A DNA stretch of 64,000 nt from RGDT01 sp964630925 (GCA_964630925.1 CAZVZK010000028.1:1-64000); one strand, 5' to 3'. Shown: positions 33,477 through 42,112, counted from the stretch's first letter. Program-made: numbers and translations. The notes: generated by a model from the sequence alone, not told the origin.

Positions 33477-34304
33477 ATGAGTGTCCTCGTCCTGCTGCTC
33501 CTGTCCGCCGACCCGGCGGCCCCGATGATCCGGACGCCATTCGACGAGGCGCGGGCGTTGAAGCTCCGCGCCGAGTGGGCCAAGGCGTGGGGCCTTGAAG
33601 AGGCTTTCACCAACGGCGCGGGGATGAAGCTCGTCCTCATCCCCGGCGGACGCTTCACGATGGGGCCGCCCGGCAGCACCTGGAACGTCACCCTGGCGAA
33701 GCCCTTCCACCTGGGCGTCACTGAGGTGACGATGGGCCAGTACCGCCTGTGGAAGAAGGATCACGCCGTCCCCGGCTCCGCGAAGGAGTTCAACGACGAC
33801 AGGCCGGCGGCGCATGTCTCCTGGGACGACGCCGTCGCGTACTGCAAGTGGCTGTCGGGGCGGCCCGAGGAGAAGAAGGCGGGCCGCGTCTACTCTCTGC
33901 CGACGGAGGCGCAGTGGGAGTGGGCCGCCCGGGCCGGGACGCGGACCTCGCGCCACTTCGGCGACGACGCGAAGGGGCAGGAGAAGTACACCTGGTTCAA
34001 CGTGACGTACACCCCCAACCCGAAGCACGAGGAGAAGGGGCGGGGGCGGCGGCCCGTCGGCAAGCTCCTGCCCAACGCCTGGGGCCTGCACGACATGTAC
34101 GGCAACGTCTGGGAGTGGTGCGCCGACCGCCGCGAGGACGCCGGCACGGGCGAGAAGCGCGACCCGGTGATGCGCGGCGGGTCGTGGCGATCCGGGGCGT
34201 CGCACTGCACGTCGGCGGCGTTCGACCCCGCCGCGCCGGCCACGCGGGCCGACAACATCGGCTTCCGCGTGGCCGTCCGGATCGTGGGCGAGAAAATCCC
34301 GTAA
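33477..34304 (+). CDS. SUMF1-domain protein
   Basis: 275 residues. A weak hydrophobic N-terminus (MSVLVLLLLSADPAAP) suggests export. The SUMF1 fold has GMKLVLIPGGRFTMGPPG, ARAGTRTSRHFGD and WGLHDMYGNVWEWCADR. The active-site stretch RGGSWRSGASHCTSA retains the second Cys of FGE but has Ser where the first would be, so formylglycine synthesis is not expected. No TIGR02996 domain is present, unlike the other three SUMF1 proteins here. It lies 2 bases after the small membrane protein gene and completes that operon. Confidence 0.85.
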   Translation: MSVLVLLLLSADPAAPMIRTPFDEARALKLRAEWAKAWGLEEAFTNGAGMKLVLIPGGRFTMGPPGSTWNVTLAKPFHLGVTEVTMGQYRLWKKDHAVPGSAKEFNDDRPAAHVSWDDAVAYCKWLSGRPEEKKAGRVYSLPTEAQWEWAARAGTRTSRHFGDDAKGQEKYTWFNVTYTPNPKHEEKGRGRRPVGKLLPNAWGLHDMYGNVWEWCADRREDAGTGEKRDPVMRGGSWRSGASHCTSAAFDPAAPATRADNIGFRVAVRIVGEKIP

Positions 34305-34359
34305 GCAAACCCGGCCCCCGCCGCACTATCTTGACGTGGGGAGGAGCCGGAGGACGGCG

Positions 34360-36351
34360 ATGGCCGAGGGACCGTTGGGTCGGCTTGTCGATCAGATCGC
34401 GCGCGTGGCCCGTCCGGAGGACGACGGCGCCGGCGACGGCATGCTCCTGCGCCGCTTCGCCGACGAGGGCGATCATGTCGCCTTCGAGCTGCTGATGGAG
34501 CGGCACGGGCCGATGGTCTGGGGCGTGTGCCGACGCGTCCTGTCGCCCGCGGACGCCGACGACGCCTTCCAGGCGACGTTCCTCGTCCTCGTCCGCAAGG
34601 CGGCCGGCGTCGTCAAGCAGTCGTCCATCGCCTCCTGGCTGCACGGCGTCGCCTACCGCGTCGCCTTGCGCGCCCGTACTGCCGAGCGGGGCCGCAAGGA
34701 GCGTGAGGCCCGCCACGCCCCGCCCGAGGCCGGCGAGCCGCCCGACATCGGCCTGCGCGAGGTGCTGGACGAGGAGCTGTCCCGCCTGCCCGAGCAGTAC
34801 CGCGCCCCCCTCGTGCTGTGCTACCTGGAGGGCAAGACCAACGACGAGGCCGCCGCCCTCCTCGGCTGGACACGCGGCACCGTCGCCGGACGCATGTCCC
34901 GCGCCCGCGAGATGCTCCGCGTCCGCCTGGAGCGGCGCGGCCTGACGCTGCCCGCCGCCCTGCCCGCCCTGGCGGCCCCAGCCGCCCTCACGTCCTCGAC
35001 AATCATGGCCGTCAAGGCCGGCGCTTCGCTGGCCGGGCCCGCCGCCGCCCTCGCCGATGGAGTCATCCGTTCCATGTTCCTCAAGAAGCTCACCGCCGCC
35101 GGCCTGGTCCTCGCCGCCGCCCTCTCCGGGGCGGGCCTCGTCTTCCTGTGGGCCAGGCCCGGCCCCGAGGGCAAGCCGACGCCCAAGACCGGCGGCCCGC
35201 CCGCCGCCGTCAAGGCGCCCAGCAAGGCCGACCTCGCGGCGGCCGTGAAGGGCAACACCGCCTTCGCCTTCGCCCTCTACGACAAGCTCAAGGCGGAGAA
35301 GGGCAACCTGTTCTTCTCGCCGTTCAGCATCTCGACGGCCCTGGCCATGACCCACGCCGGGGCCAGGGGCGACACCGCCGACGAGATGGCGAAGGCCCTG
35401 AGCCTCACGCTGCCGCAGGAACGCCTGCACCCGGCGATGGGCGCCCTGGCCCGCGGCCTCGACACGGCCGACAGGAAGGCCGGCCACAAGCTCACCATCG
35501 CCAACGCCCTGTGGACGCACAAGGGTTACCCGTTCAAGCCTGAGTACCTGGCCCTCAACAAGGAGCATTACGGGGCGCCGACGCACGAGGCCGACTTCGT
35601 CGGCGACCTGGAGGGGGCGCGCAAGGCCATCAACGCCTGGGTCGAGAAGCGCACCGCCGACAAGATCAAGGAGATCCTCAAGCCCGGCGTCCTGCGCGAG
35701 GACACGCGTCTCGTGCTGGCCAACGCCATCCACTTCAAGGGCGAGTGGAAGAGGAAGTTCGACAAGAAGGAGACGAAGCCCGACGACTTCCACCTCGACG
35801 CGAAGACGAAGGTGAAGGTGCCGCTGATGTACCAGAAGGGCGAGTTCCCCTTCTTCTGGGGCGACGAGTGCCGCGGGGCCGAGCTGGCGTTCCGCGGGGA
35901 CCAGGTGTCGATGGTCGTCCTGATCCCCGACGAGGTGGACGGGCTGCCCGCCCTGGAGAAGGCCCTCACCCCGGCGAAGCTCGCCGAGTGGCTGAAGGAG
36001 GCCATGCCGTTCCCCGGCCTGAACGTCACGCTGCCACGCTTCAAGTTCACCTGGGGCGGCCGCCTCAACGACCCGCTGGCGGCCCTGGGCATGAAGAAGG
36101 CGTTCGACCCCGCGTCGGCGGACTTCTCCGGCCTGGAGGGCAGCAAGGGCTTCTGCATCGGCCCGGCCGTCCACAAGGCGGCCATCGAGGTCAACGAGGA
36201 CGGTGCGGAGGCGGCCGCTGCCACCATCATCGGCGGCATCGGCGGGCTGCCGCCCGAGATCAAGGGCGACAGGCCGTTCCTGTTCCTGATCCGCGACAGG
36301 AGGACGGGGAGCATCCTGTTCATGGGCCGGGTGGCCGACCCGCGCGGGTGA
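34360..36351 (+). CDS. ECF sigma factor fused through a membrane helix to a serpin
   Basis: 663 residues in one uninterrupted frame; CCGGAGG precedes the ATG. Residues 25-105 are sigma region 2 (FELLMERHGPMVWGVCRRVL, DADDAFQATFLVLVRKA) and 134-192 sigma region 4 (LSRLPEQYRAPLVLCYLEGK, then a helix-turn-helix with AALLGWTRGTVAGRMSRARE). An Ala-rich linker leads to one membrane helix at about 244-264 (LTAAGLVLAAALSGAGLVFL). Residues 290-663 are a complete serpin: FFSPFSISTALAMTHAGARG, LVLANAIHFKGEWKRKFDK, and a reactive-loop hinge E613-D-G-A-E-A-A-A-A-T622 that fits inhibitory serpins. Sigma domains would be cytoplasmic and the serpin extracytoplasmic. A protease-sensing one-protein regulator is the natural inference. 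Confidence 0.92.
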   Translation: MAEGPLGRLVDQIARVARPEDDGAGDGMLLRRFADEGDHVAFELLMERHGPMVWGVCRRVLSPADADDAFQATFLVLVRKAAGVVKQSSIASWLHGVAYRVALRARTAERGRKEREARHAPPEAGEPPDIGLREVLDEELSRLPEQYRAPLVLCYLEGKTNDEAAALLGWTRGTVAGRMSRAREMLRVRLERRGLTLPAALPALAAPAALTSSTIMAVKAGASLAGPAAALADGVIRSMFLKKLTAAGLVLAAALSGAGLVFLWARPGPEGKPTPKTGGPPAAVKAPSKADLAAAVKGNTAFAFALYDKLKAEKGNLFFSPFSISTALAMTHAGARGDTADEMAKALSLTLPQERLHPAMGALARGLDTADRKAGHKLTIANALWTHKGYPFKPEYLALNKEHYGAPTHEADFVGDLEGARKAINAWVEKRTADKIKEILKPGVLREDTRLVLANAIHFKGEWKRKFDKKETKPDDFHLDAKTKVKVPLMYQKGEFPFFWGDECRGAELAFRGDQVSMVVLIPDEVDGLPALEKALTPAKLAEWLKEAMPFPGLNVTLPRFKFTWGGRLNDPLAALGMKKAFDPASADFSGLEGSKGFCIGPAVHKAAIEVNEDGAEAAAATIIGGIGGLPPEIKGDRPFLFLIRDRRTGSILFMGRVADPRG

Positions 36352-36455
36352 CCGCCCCGGAATCCCGCGCCCGCCCTGTCACAAAGACGCCCGCCGACAG
36401 ACCAAGTATTGTCCCGCGCGGGGCGCGGGGGTCGGGGGCGGGTCGGCGGACCGCC

Positions 36456-36482
36456 GCCGGGCACCGGACAGGAGTGCCCGGC
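36456..36482. terminator. Possible hairpin between convergent genes
   Basis: GCCGGGCAC (36456-36464) and GTGCCCGGC (36474-36482) form a 9-base stem with a 9-base loop between the serpin fusion gene and corA, which converge. No T tract follows on either strand. A terminator role rests on position only. Confidence 0.35.
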
Positions 36483-36526
36483 GGCCCTGTCGTTCCTGTC
36501 CCCCGGCCCTTGCCCCGGGCTGCCGC

Positions 36527-37543
36527 TCACAGCCACTTCATCCACTTGAACAGCCCGAACGCCCCGGCCGCCGACATCGCCATCAGCCCCAGCGCGATCA
36601 CGAAGCCGTTGGGGTTCTCCTTGAAGTCCGGCCACACGTTCTTCTCGAAGTTCATGCCGTAGATGCCGGCGATGAGGGACATCGGCAGGATGGTCACCGA
36701 GATCATGGTCAGGACCTTCATGACCTCGTTGAGCTTGTGCGACTGCGATGCGAGCAGCGTCTGCATCATGTCGGTGACCATTTCGCGTGACGCCTCGATC
36801 AGCTCCGTGAAGCGGATGAGGTGGTCGTAGACGTTGCGGTAGTACACGACCTCGCGCGGCTCGATGAGCTTGAACTCGCCCCGGCACATCCGGGCGAGCA
36901 CCTCGCGCTCGTAGATCATCGTCTTGCGGAGCATGATGATGTTCCGCTTCAGCGTCAGCAGCCGCGCCAGAAGCCCGTGCTTCGGCCGGGTGAAGATCTT
37001 CTCCTCCAGGTCGTCCAGGGCCACGTCGACCTCGTCGAGCAGCGGCACGTACTCATCGACCATCGTGTCCAGCACGAGGTGGAAGAGGTAATCCGGCCCG
37101 CGCTCGCCCTGGTCGGGGTGCTTCTCCAGGTGCCCGCGCAGCGTGTCGATGCTCGCCAACGGCCCGCAGTGGTGCGTCACCAGCACCGTGTGCGACATCA
37201 CCGCGCTGAGCTGGCTGTTCATCGGCACGTCGCGCCCGCCGTCCTTGCCCAGCAGCTTTGGCCGCGCGTGCGCCGTCAGCGGGTTGACGATCACGAACAG
37301 GTAATTCGGGAACTCCTCCACCTTGGGGAAGTGCGGGTCGCCGTCCTCGCGCCGTGGCCGCGTCATGTCCTCCAGCGTCAGCGTGTGGACGGGGAAGAAC
37401 TCCTTGAGGACGCGGCGCTCCTCGTCCTCTGTTGGGTCTTCCAGATCGACCCAGATGCAGGGCGCGGCGTCGCCACACCGCGGCAAGGCCTCCGCCCCGC
37501 CCCACTCGGCCTTCGCCCGATCCCAGCGGAAGACGCGGATCAT
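36527..37543 (-). CDS. corA: CorA-family magnesium/cobalt transporter
   Basis: 338 residues, typical of CorA. The cytoplasmic funnel domain occupies residues 1-270 (TLEDMTRPRREDGDPHFPKV at the start of the conserved core). It ends in the long helix with LLASQSHKLNEVMKVLTMIS. The first membrane helix leads to the selectivity motif YGMNF, then a second helix (FVIALGLMAMSAAGAFGLF) and a basic C-terminus WMKWL. It forms a pentameric channel for Mg2+ or Co2+. Its start overlaps the upstream aminotransferase stop as ATGA. Confidence 0.93.
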   Translation of the reverse strand: MIRVFRWDRAKAEWGGAEALPRCGDAAPCIWVDLEDPTEDEERRVLKEFFPVHTLTLEDMTRPRREDGDPHFPKVEEFPNYLFVIVNPLTAHARPKLLGKDGGRDVPMNSQLSAVMSHTVLVTHHCGPLASIDTLRGHLEKHPDQGERGPDYLFHLVLDTMVDEYVPLLDEVDVALDDLEEKIFTRPKHGLLARLLTLKRNIIMLRKTMIYEREVLARMCRGEFKLIEPREVVYYRNVYDHLIRFTELIEASREMVTDMMQTLLASQSHKLNEVMKVLTMISVTILPMSLIAGIYGMNFEKNVWPDFKENPNGFVIALGLMAMSAAGAFGLFKWMKWL

Positions 37544-38691
37544 GCCAGCCCCCCCTCGGCCCCGATCTCACGCAGAGCGCCCAGCAGGGCGTCGATGTCC
37601 GCCTCGGTGCTGAACGGGCCGGGGCTTACCCGCACCGCGCCGGCCGCCTCCGTCCCCAGCGCCTTGTGGATGTACGGGGCGCAATGGAAGCCGGGTCGGA
37701 TGGCGATGTCGAACGTGCCGTCGAGGATGCCGCCGACCACGTCCGCCGGCAGCATGTCATGGTGGAAGCTCACCGTCCCCACACGCCGCGCCGGGTCGCG
37801 GTGCCCCAGAACCGTCCACCCGAGCACGTCCAGCCCCTCCCACAGCCGGCGGGCCAACGCCATCTCGTGGGCGTGGATGGCCCCGATGCCGCGGGCCTGC
37901 ACCCAGCGGATGCCGGCGGCCAATCCGGCGAGGCCGGCGACGTTGGGCGTCCCGCCTTCGAGGAAGAAGGGGTAGTCGAGGGGCTGCGTCTCGCTGAAGC
38001 TGTCGCCGCCGGTGCCGCCCTCGCGCCAGGCGCGGGGCTTGGCCCTCGCGCCGACGTACAGCGCCCCGGTGCCCGTCGGCCCCAGGAGCGATTTGTGCCC
38101 CGGCGTCGCCAGCAGGTCGACGCACATCGCCTCGGCGTCGATGGGGATGACGCCCGCCGTCTGGGCCGCGTCGAGGAGGAAGAGGCCCCCGTGCCCGCGC
38201 ACCACGGCGCCGATCTCGCTGGCCGGCTGCACGGTGCCGAGGACGTTGCTGGCGTGCGTCATGGCGACGAGGCGCGTCTCGGGCCGCAACGCCCGCCTCA
38301 CGTCGTCGGCGGTGACCTCGCCTTCGGGGGACGACGGCAGGCGGGTGAGGGTGATGACGCCGTCCCGCTCCAGGGCGCGGAGGGGCCGGCTGACGGAGTT
38401 GTGTTCGAGGTCGGTGGTGATGACGTGGTCGCCAGGCGACACGACGCCCTTGATGCCGATGTTGAGGGCGTCGGTGCCGTTGAGGGTCAGCGCCCAGCGC
38501 GAGGCGTCGGCCCCGCCGAGGAGCTGGTTGAGGAGGTGGCGGCAGTCCTCGACGACGGCCTCGGCGGCCTTGGCCATCTTGTGCCCGCTACGTCCGGGGT
38601 TGCCGAGACTGTTGCGGGCGAAGTCGTCCATCGCGCGGTACACCTCCTCCGGCTTGGGGAAGCTTGTGGCCGCGTTGTCCAGATAGATCAT
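37540..38691 (-). CDS. Class V aminotransferase (cysteine desulfurase-like)
   Basis: 383 residues. The PLP site is clear: His97 in TDLEHNSV, Asp in LLDAAQTAGV, and Lys200 in ATPGHKSLLGPTGTGALYV. The C-terminus holds a Cys in RPGFHCAP, in the place of the catalytic Cys of cysteine desulfurases, with the conserved VRVSPGPFSTEADIDAL ending. It belongs to the group annotated as cysteine desulfurase family, which removes sulfur or selenium from cysteine or does a related elimination. No Fe-S assembly genes lie nearby. It is co-translated with corA. The reverse-strand TACAAT at 38785-38790 is 93 bases upstream. Confidence 0.88.
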   Translation of the reverse strand: MIYLDNAATSFPKPEEVYRAMDDFARNSLGNPGRSGHKMAKAAEAVVEDCRHLLNQLLGGADASRWALTLNGTDALNIGIKGVVSPGDHVITTDLEHNSVSRPLRALERDGVITLTRLPSSPEGEVTADDVRRALRPETRLVAMTHASNVLGTVQPASEIGAVVRGHGGLFLLDAAQTAGVIPIDAEAMCVDLLATPGHKSLLGPTGTGALYVGARAKPRAWREGGTGGDSFSETQPLDYPFFLEGGTPNVAGLAGLAAGIRWVQARGIGAIHAHEMALARRLWEGLDVLGWTVLGHRDPARRVGTVSFHHDMLPADVVGGILDGTFDIAIRPGFHCAPYIHKALGTEAAGAVRVSPGPFSTEADIDALLGALREIGAEGGLA

Positions 38692-38927
38692 GTGTCAATA
38701 CCCGACATTCTTCGCGTACAAAGTGAGGGGGCGGCCCTCGGCTGTGGCGTGGGAGCGCATCCGCCGGGTCAACGCCGAGATGGCATTGTATCGGCGCGGC
38801 GGCGGGCGCGTGAGGGACGCCTTGCCCTACAACGCCGCCGCGGCGTGGCCATTACGCGGCCTGACGGCGAGGACGGCGGCCTCGACCTGTGCGAGGGGGC
38901 GCGGAAGGCGGCGGGGTGATGCCCAGG

Positions 38928-39009
38928 ATCACCCGCGCCGCGGTCCAGTTCGCCGCGCCGATCACGCCGCCGCCGGGGTGCGCCGCCGCGCCGCACAGGT
39001 ACAGGCCCT
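38928..39009 (-). pseudogene. Detached copy of the oxidoreductase 3' end
   Basis: These 82 bases match 40288-40369 at 75 of 82 positions and in the same orientation. Translated on the reverse strand they read GLYLCGAAAHPGGGVIGAA and then NWTAARVILG, against GWNAARVILG in the intact gene. No upstream part of the gene is attached. The surrounding interval 38692-39023 (332 bases) holds no other recognisable gene. The two copies bracket the cassette 39024-40255. Confidence 0.8.
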
Positions 39010-39023
39010 GGCTGGGTGCCGGG

Positions 39024-39443
39024 TCACGCCCTGGGTCGGACCTCGAACGCCAACCGTGAGCGGAAGAAACACACGTCGAACTCCAGAAGGAAGTTCAACT
39101 GCCCGAGGAGTAGGATCGGGTCATCGGTCTTCGCCCACCCGAAGGCCAGACGGACCGATGGGAAGCCACCGACCACCGCCTCCACCCCCACGGCCCGTGT
39201 CTCCACGGCGACCAGGCTGCCGGTCAGCGCAGCCACGACAGTCTGGGCCTCCCAGACGAAGCCGAGCTGGAGCCCGAGGGAGTGGGGCATCACGTTCATC
39301 GTCGCGCCTGAATCGACCAGTCCCAGCGCCTGGATCTGGGTCGTGGCCGCACCGCGCAGCGTGATCGGGAGGAACGGCATCGGGCTCTGTGTCAGGTCGG
39401 CGGGGTCACGCCGCGAGTAGGGGAAGCGCTGGGCGCCGTTCAT
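39024..39443 (-). CDS. Retropepsin-like clan AA aspartic protease
   Basis: 139 residues from the ATG at 39443. It begins MNGAQRFPYSRRDPADLTQS and has the aspartic protease signature LVDSGATMNVMP, with the catalytic Asp in DSGA. A later strand pair (DDPILLLGQLNFLLEFDVCF) matches the single-domain retropepsin fold that dimerises to form the active site. There is no signal peptide. Its start overlaps the stop of the small upstream gene as ATGA, forming a two-gene unit like those in cyanobacteria and planctomycetes. Its substrate is unknown. Confidence 0.82.
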   Translation of the reverse strand: MNGAQRFPYSRRDPADLTQSPMPFLPITLRGAATTQIQALGLVDSGATMNVMPHSLGLQLGFVWEAQTVVAALTGSLVAVETRAVGVEAVVGGFPSVRLAFGWAKTDDPILLLGQLNFLLEFDVCFFRSRLAFEVRPRA

Positions 39444-39661
39444 GGGGTCTTCCCCTCCTTCTCCTGATCCAGAAACCGCATCAGTGCGGCGGCGCCCTCG
39501 TGGGCGTCGTGCAGCCCGTAACCGGCGTGGTGAACGACGCCCGGCTCCAGAAGCAGGGCGGTCACGTCCTTGTCCAACCCGGCGTTCACGATCCTGACAA
39601 GCTCCAACTTCTCGTCGCGCGTCAACGCTTCGACGGCCGGCAGCAGCTCCGCGAGTGACAT
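39440..39661 (-). CDS. Small partner protein of the aspartic protease
   Basis: 73 residues from the ATG at 39661, preceded by a strong GAAGGAGGAGG site; an earlier ATG at 39682 lacks one. The N-terminal helices (MSLAELLPAVEALTRDEKLE, LVRIVNAGLDK) look like the dimerisation part of short antitoxin-like proteins. The C-terminus has a hydrophobic helix ending AAALMRFLDQEKEG. Proteins of this pattern commonly precede single-domain aspartic proteases. The pair overlaps by 4 bases. A toxin-antitoxin-like relation is a guess from layout. Confidence 0.72.
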   Translation of the reverse strand: MSLAELLPAVEALTRDEKLELVRIVNAGLDKDVTALLLEPGVVHHAGYGLHDAHEGAAALMRFLDQEKEGKTP

Positions 39662-39808
39662 GGATCGGCCCTCCTCCTTCACCCCATCCTACCACAAGGT
39701 ACTCGCCTCGCCATCCCGACGAAACCGCCAACCGCCTGCTTGCGCCTCCCTGTAATATGAGCCGCTGACACGCCGTCGGGCGGCGAGTCATGTCGTGGAG
39801 TACGGACG

Positions 39809-40255
39809 ATGTCCGACGACGCTGACCGCCTGTCGCATCCCGACTTAGGTCTGCTCGTCTGGAGCGAGGCTCATTCCTGGTGGAAGGGGGAACGCCGTCT
39901 CGCCTGCGGCGCGTCCATCGCGGTGTTGATCGAACCGGGGGACGCCGGACGGCATGCCTTCCTCTCGCAGGCCGCACGGCTCGTCCCCTGGGCGATGGCC
40001 AACGAGCGTCGCATCCTCGCCTAGGCCATCCGAACCGAGCTCATCGACTTGTATGACGGCTGGAGGCGAGACGAAGACCCCTTACCGACCGCCGAGAACC
40101 TGACGGCCTTGCTGCTCCTCGACGGTGTCATCATCCGCGAAAGTGACCTAGTCCCCGTCGAGTTCAACTACGTCGTCGGCGAGGTCTTCGGGGGGCATCT
40201 CGTCACGGTCGAGGTGGGGGCTGACTTGGTCCTACGGGGTGTCAGCCTGTCGTGA
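39809..40255 (+). pseudogene. DUF2262-like protein interrupted by an amber codon
   Basis: One frame codes for 148 residues except for a TAG at 40022-40024 (context ILA-stop-AIRTELIDLYDGW). The first half has LGLLVWSEAHSWWKGERRLA, and the second half has LTALLLLDGVIIRESDLVPV and VFGGHLVTVEVGADLVLRG. This is the DUF2262 pattern (W-W-G near the start, then GHLV/GHSI near the end), found in orphan immunity-like proteins. A single C-to-T change in a CAG codon would explain the stop. Internal restarts exist (ATG at 40049), but the two halves are probably one damaged gene. Confidence 0.68.
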
Positions 40256-40271
40256 CGCAGACACGGCCCCA

Positions 40272-41861
40272 TCACATCTTCCCCAAAATCACCCGCGCCG
40301 CGTTCCAACCCGCCGCCCCGATCACGCCTCCGCCGGGGTGCGCCGCGGCGCCGCACAGGTACAGGCCCTTGACCGGCGTCGTGTACCCCGCCCACCCCAC
40401 CACCGGACGCATCACGAAGAGCTGGTTCAGCGCCATCGCCCCCTGGAAGATGTTCCCACCCGTCAGCCCGAACGTCCTTTCGAGGTCCAAAGGCGTCACG
40501 ATCTGCCGCGCGATCACCGACGACTTGAACCCCGGCGCGTACCCCTCCAGGATGTCGAAGCACCGGTCGGCGAAGGCGTCCTTCTCCGTGTCCCAGGTGC
40601 CCTCCTTCAACTTGTACGGCGCGTACTGGATGAACATCGACATCAGGTGCTTGCCCGGCGGCGCCACCGTCGGGTCCACCGCCGACGCCATCGTGCACTC
40701 CAGGATCGGGTCCTTCGACGGCCTGCCGTACTTGGCGTCGTCATACGCCCGCTCGATGTAGTCCTGATCCGGGCACAGGTGGACCGTCCCACGGTGCTGC
40801 GGCCCCGGCTCGTGGCCCGGCAGCGCCGTGAAGCTCGGCAGACGCTCCAGGGCCACGTTGATCTTCAGGCTCGCGCTGTCGTAACTGATCCGCGAGATCG
40901 CCTCGGCGAACTCCGACGGCAGGACGCGCGGGTCCATCAACTTCGTGAACGTCACGTTGCAGTCGGCGCTGCTCGCGATCACCGGGGCCGTGTACTCGTC
41001 GCCGTTCATCAGCACGACGCCCGTCGCCCGCCCGTCGCGCACCGTGATCTGCTTCACCGCGGCGCTCGTCTTGATCTCGGCGCCCAGGCCGCGTGCCACG
41101 CTCGCCAGGGCGTTCGACAGCCCGCCCATGCCGCCCTTCACGTACGCCCACACGCCCTTCTTGCCGTTCGTCTCCCCCATGACGTGGTGGAACAGCACAT
41201 ACGCCGTCCCCGGCATGCTCGGCGACGCGAACGCGCCGATGATGGCGTCGGTGGCGATGGTCGCCTTGAGCTGCTCGCTCTCGAACCAGCGGTCCAGGAT
41301 TGGCCGGGCCGCCCCCGTGAGGATCTCCACGGCCTCCGACATCTTCGGCCCCATGCGCTGGAAGCCCAGCGCCAGGCCGATCAGCCGCGGGATGTCGCCG
41401 AACCACGACGGGTTGAGGAGGTTCGCCGGCTTCTGGATCAGCGTCGGCTCCAGGACCTTGGCGACGCGTTCGAGCATCTCCTCGTACTTGGGGTACGCCT
41501 CGGCGTCCTTCTTGCTGAACTTGCTGATCTCGCGGTGCGTCAGCTCCTTGTCGCCCCCCATCATCAGATAGCGCCCGTCGGGGAACGCCGAGAATGAGGC
41601 GGGCAGACGCTCCAGTTGCACGAAGCCGTGGTCGGCGAGGCGCAGCTCCTTGATGATCTCCGGGCGGAAGAGCGAGTTGACGTAGGCGCAGGTGGACACC
41701 TTGAAGCCGGGGAAGGTGTCCTCCTCGGTCACGCAGGCGCCGCCCAGGACGTGGCGGCGCTCCAGAACCAGCACCCGCCTCTTCGCCTTCGCGAGGTAGC
41801 AGGCGGTCACCAACCCGTTGTGCCCGCCGCCGATGATGATCGCGTCGTACCGCCCCTGCAT
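40272..41861 (-). CDS. Phytoene-dehydrogenase-like FAD-dependent oxidoreductase (PYROXD2-like)
   Basis: 529 residues from the ATG at 41861. The FAD-binding motif is at the N-terminus (DAIIIGGGHNGLVTACYLAK, then a RRVLVLERR strand). The second dinucleotide region has MGGLSNALASVARGLGAEI. The C-terminal signature is GLYLCGAAAHPGGGVIGAAG. The architecture equals that of phytoene desaturase-like proteins and human PYROXD2, whose substrate is unresolved. Reverse-strand TACAAT (41896-41901) lies 34 bases upstream. Its last 82 bases are duplicated at 38928-39009. Confidence 0.92.
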   Translation of the reverse strand: MQGRYDAIIIGGGHNGLVTACYLAKAKRRVLVLERRHVLGGACVTEEDTFPGFKVSTCAYVNSLFRPEIIKELRLADHGFVQLERLPASFSAFPDGRYLMMGGDKELTHREISKFSKKDAEAYPKYEEMLERVAKVLEPTLIQKPANLLNPSWFGDIPRLIGLALGFQRMGPKMSEAVEILTGAARPILDRWFESEQLKATIATDAIIGAFASPSMPGTAYVLFHHVMGETNGKKGVWAYVKGGMGGLSNALASVARGLGAEIKTSAAVKQITVRDGRATGVVLMNGDEYTAPVIASSADCNVTFTKLMDPRVLPSEFAEAISRISYDSASLKINVALERLPSFTALPGHEPGPQHRGTVHLCPDQDYIERAYDDAKYGRPSKDPILECTMASAVDPTVAPPGKHLMSMFIQYAPYKLKEGTWDTEKDAFADRCFDILEGYAPGFKSSVIARQIVTPLDLERTFGLTGGNIFQGAMALNQLFVMRPVVGWAGYTTPVKGLYLCGAAAHPGGGVIGAAGWNAARVILGKM

Positions 41862-42112
41862 GTCCGTCTCCCCCTGGTGCGTCCTGTCACGCTCATTGTA
41901 GGGAGCGGCCCTCCCCCGGGTCCCAGCCGGCGCGCGGGTGCCGGCGCTGATCTTGGCCGGCCCTTCGCCGCGAGAGAAATCCGCGCTCGGCTGATACATC
42001 CGGGAGGGCCCCCGTGGAGAGCCTGTTGTCGACGCGACGCCGCCCGGGTGCCGGGCGGCCCGCCGCGTCGACCCGGCCAACGGACTTCACTCTTAAGAAG
42101 GGGCGGACCGCG

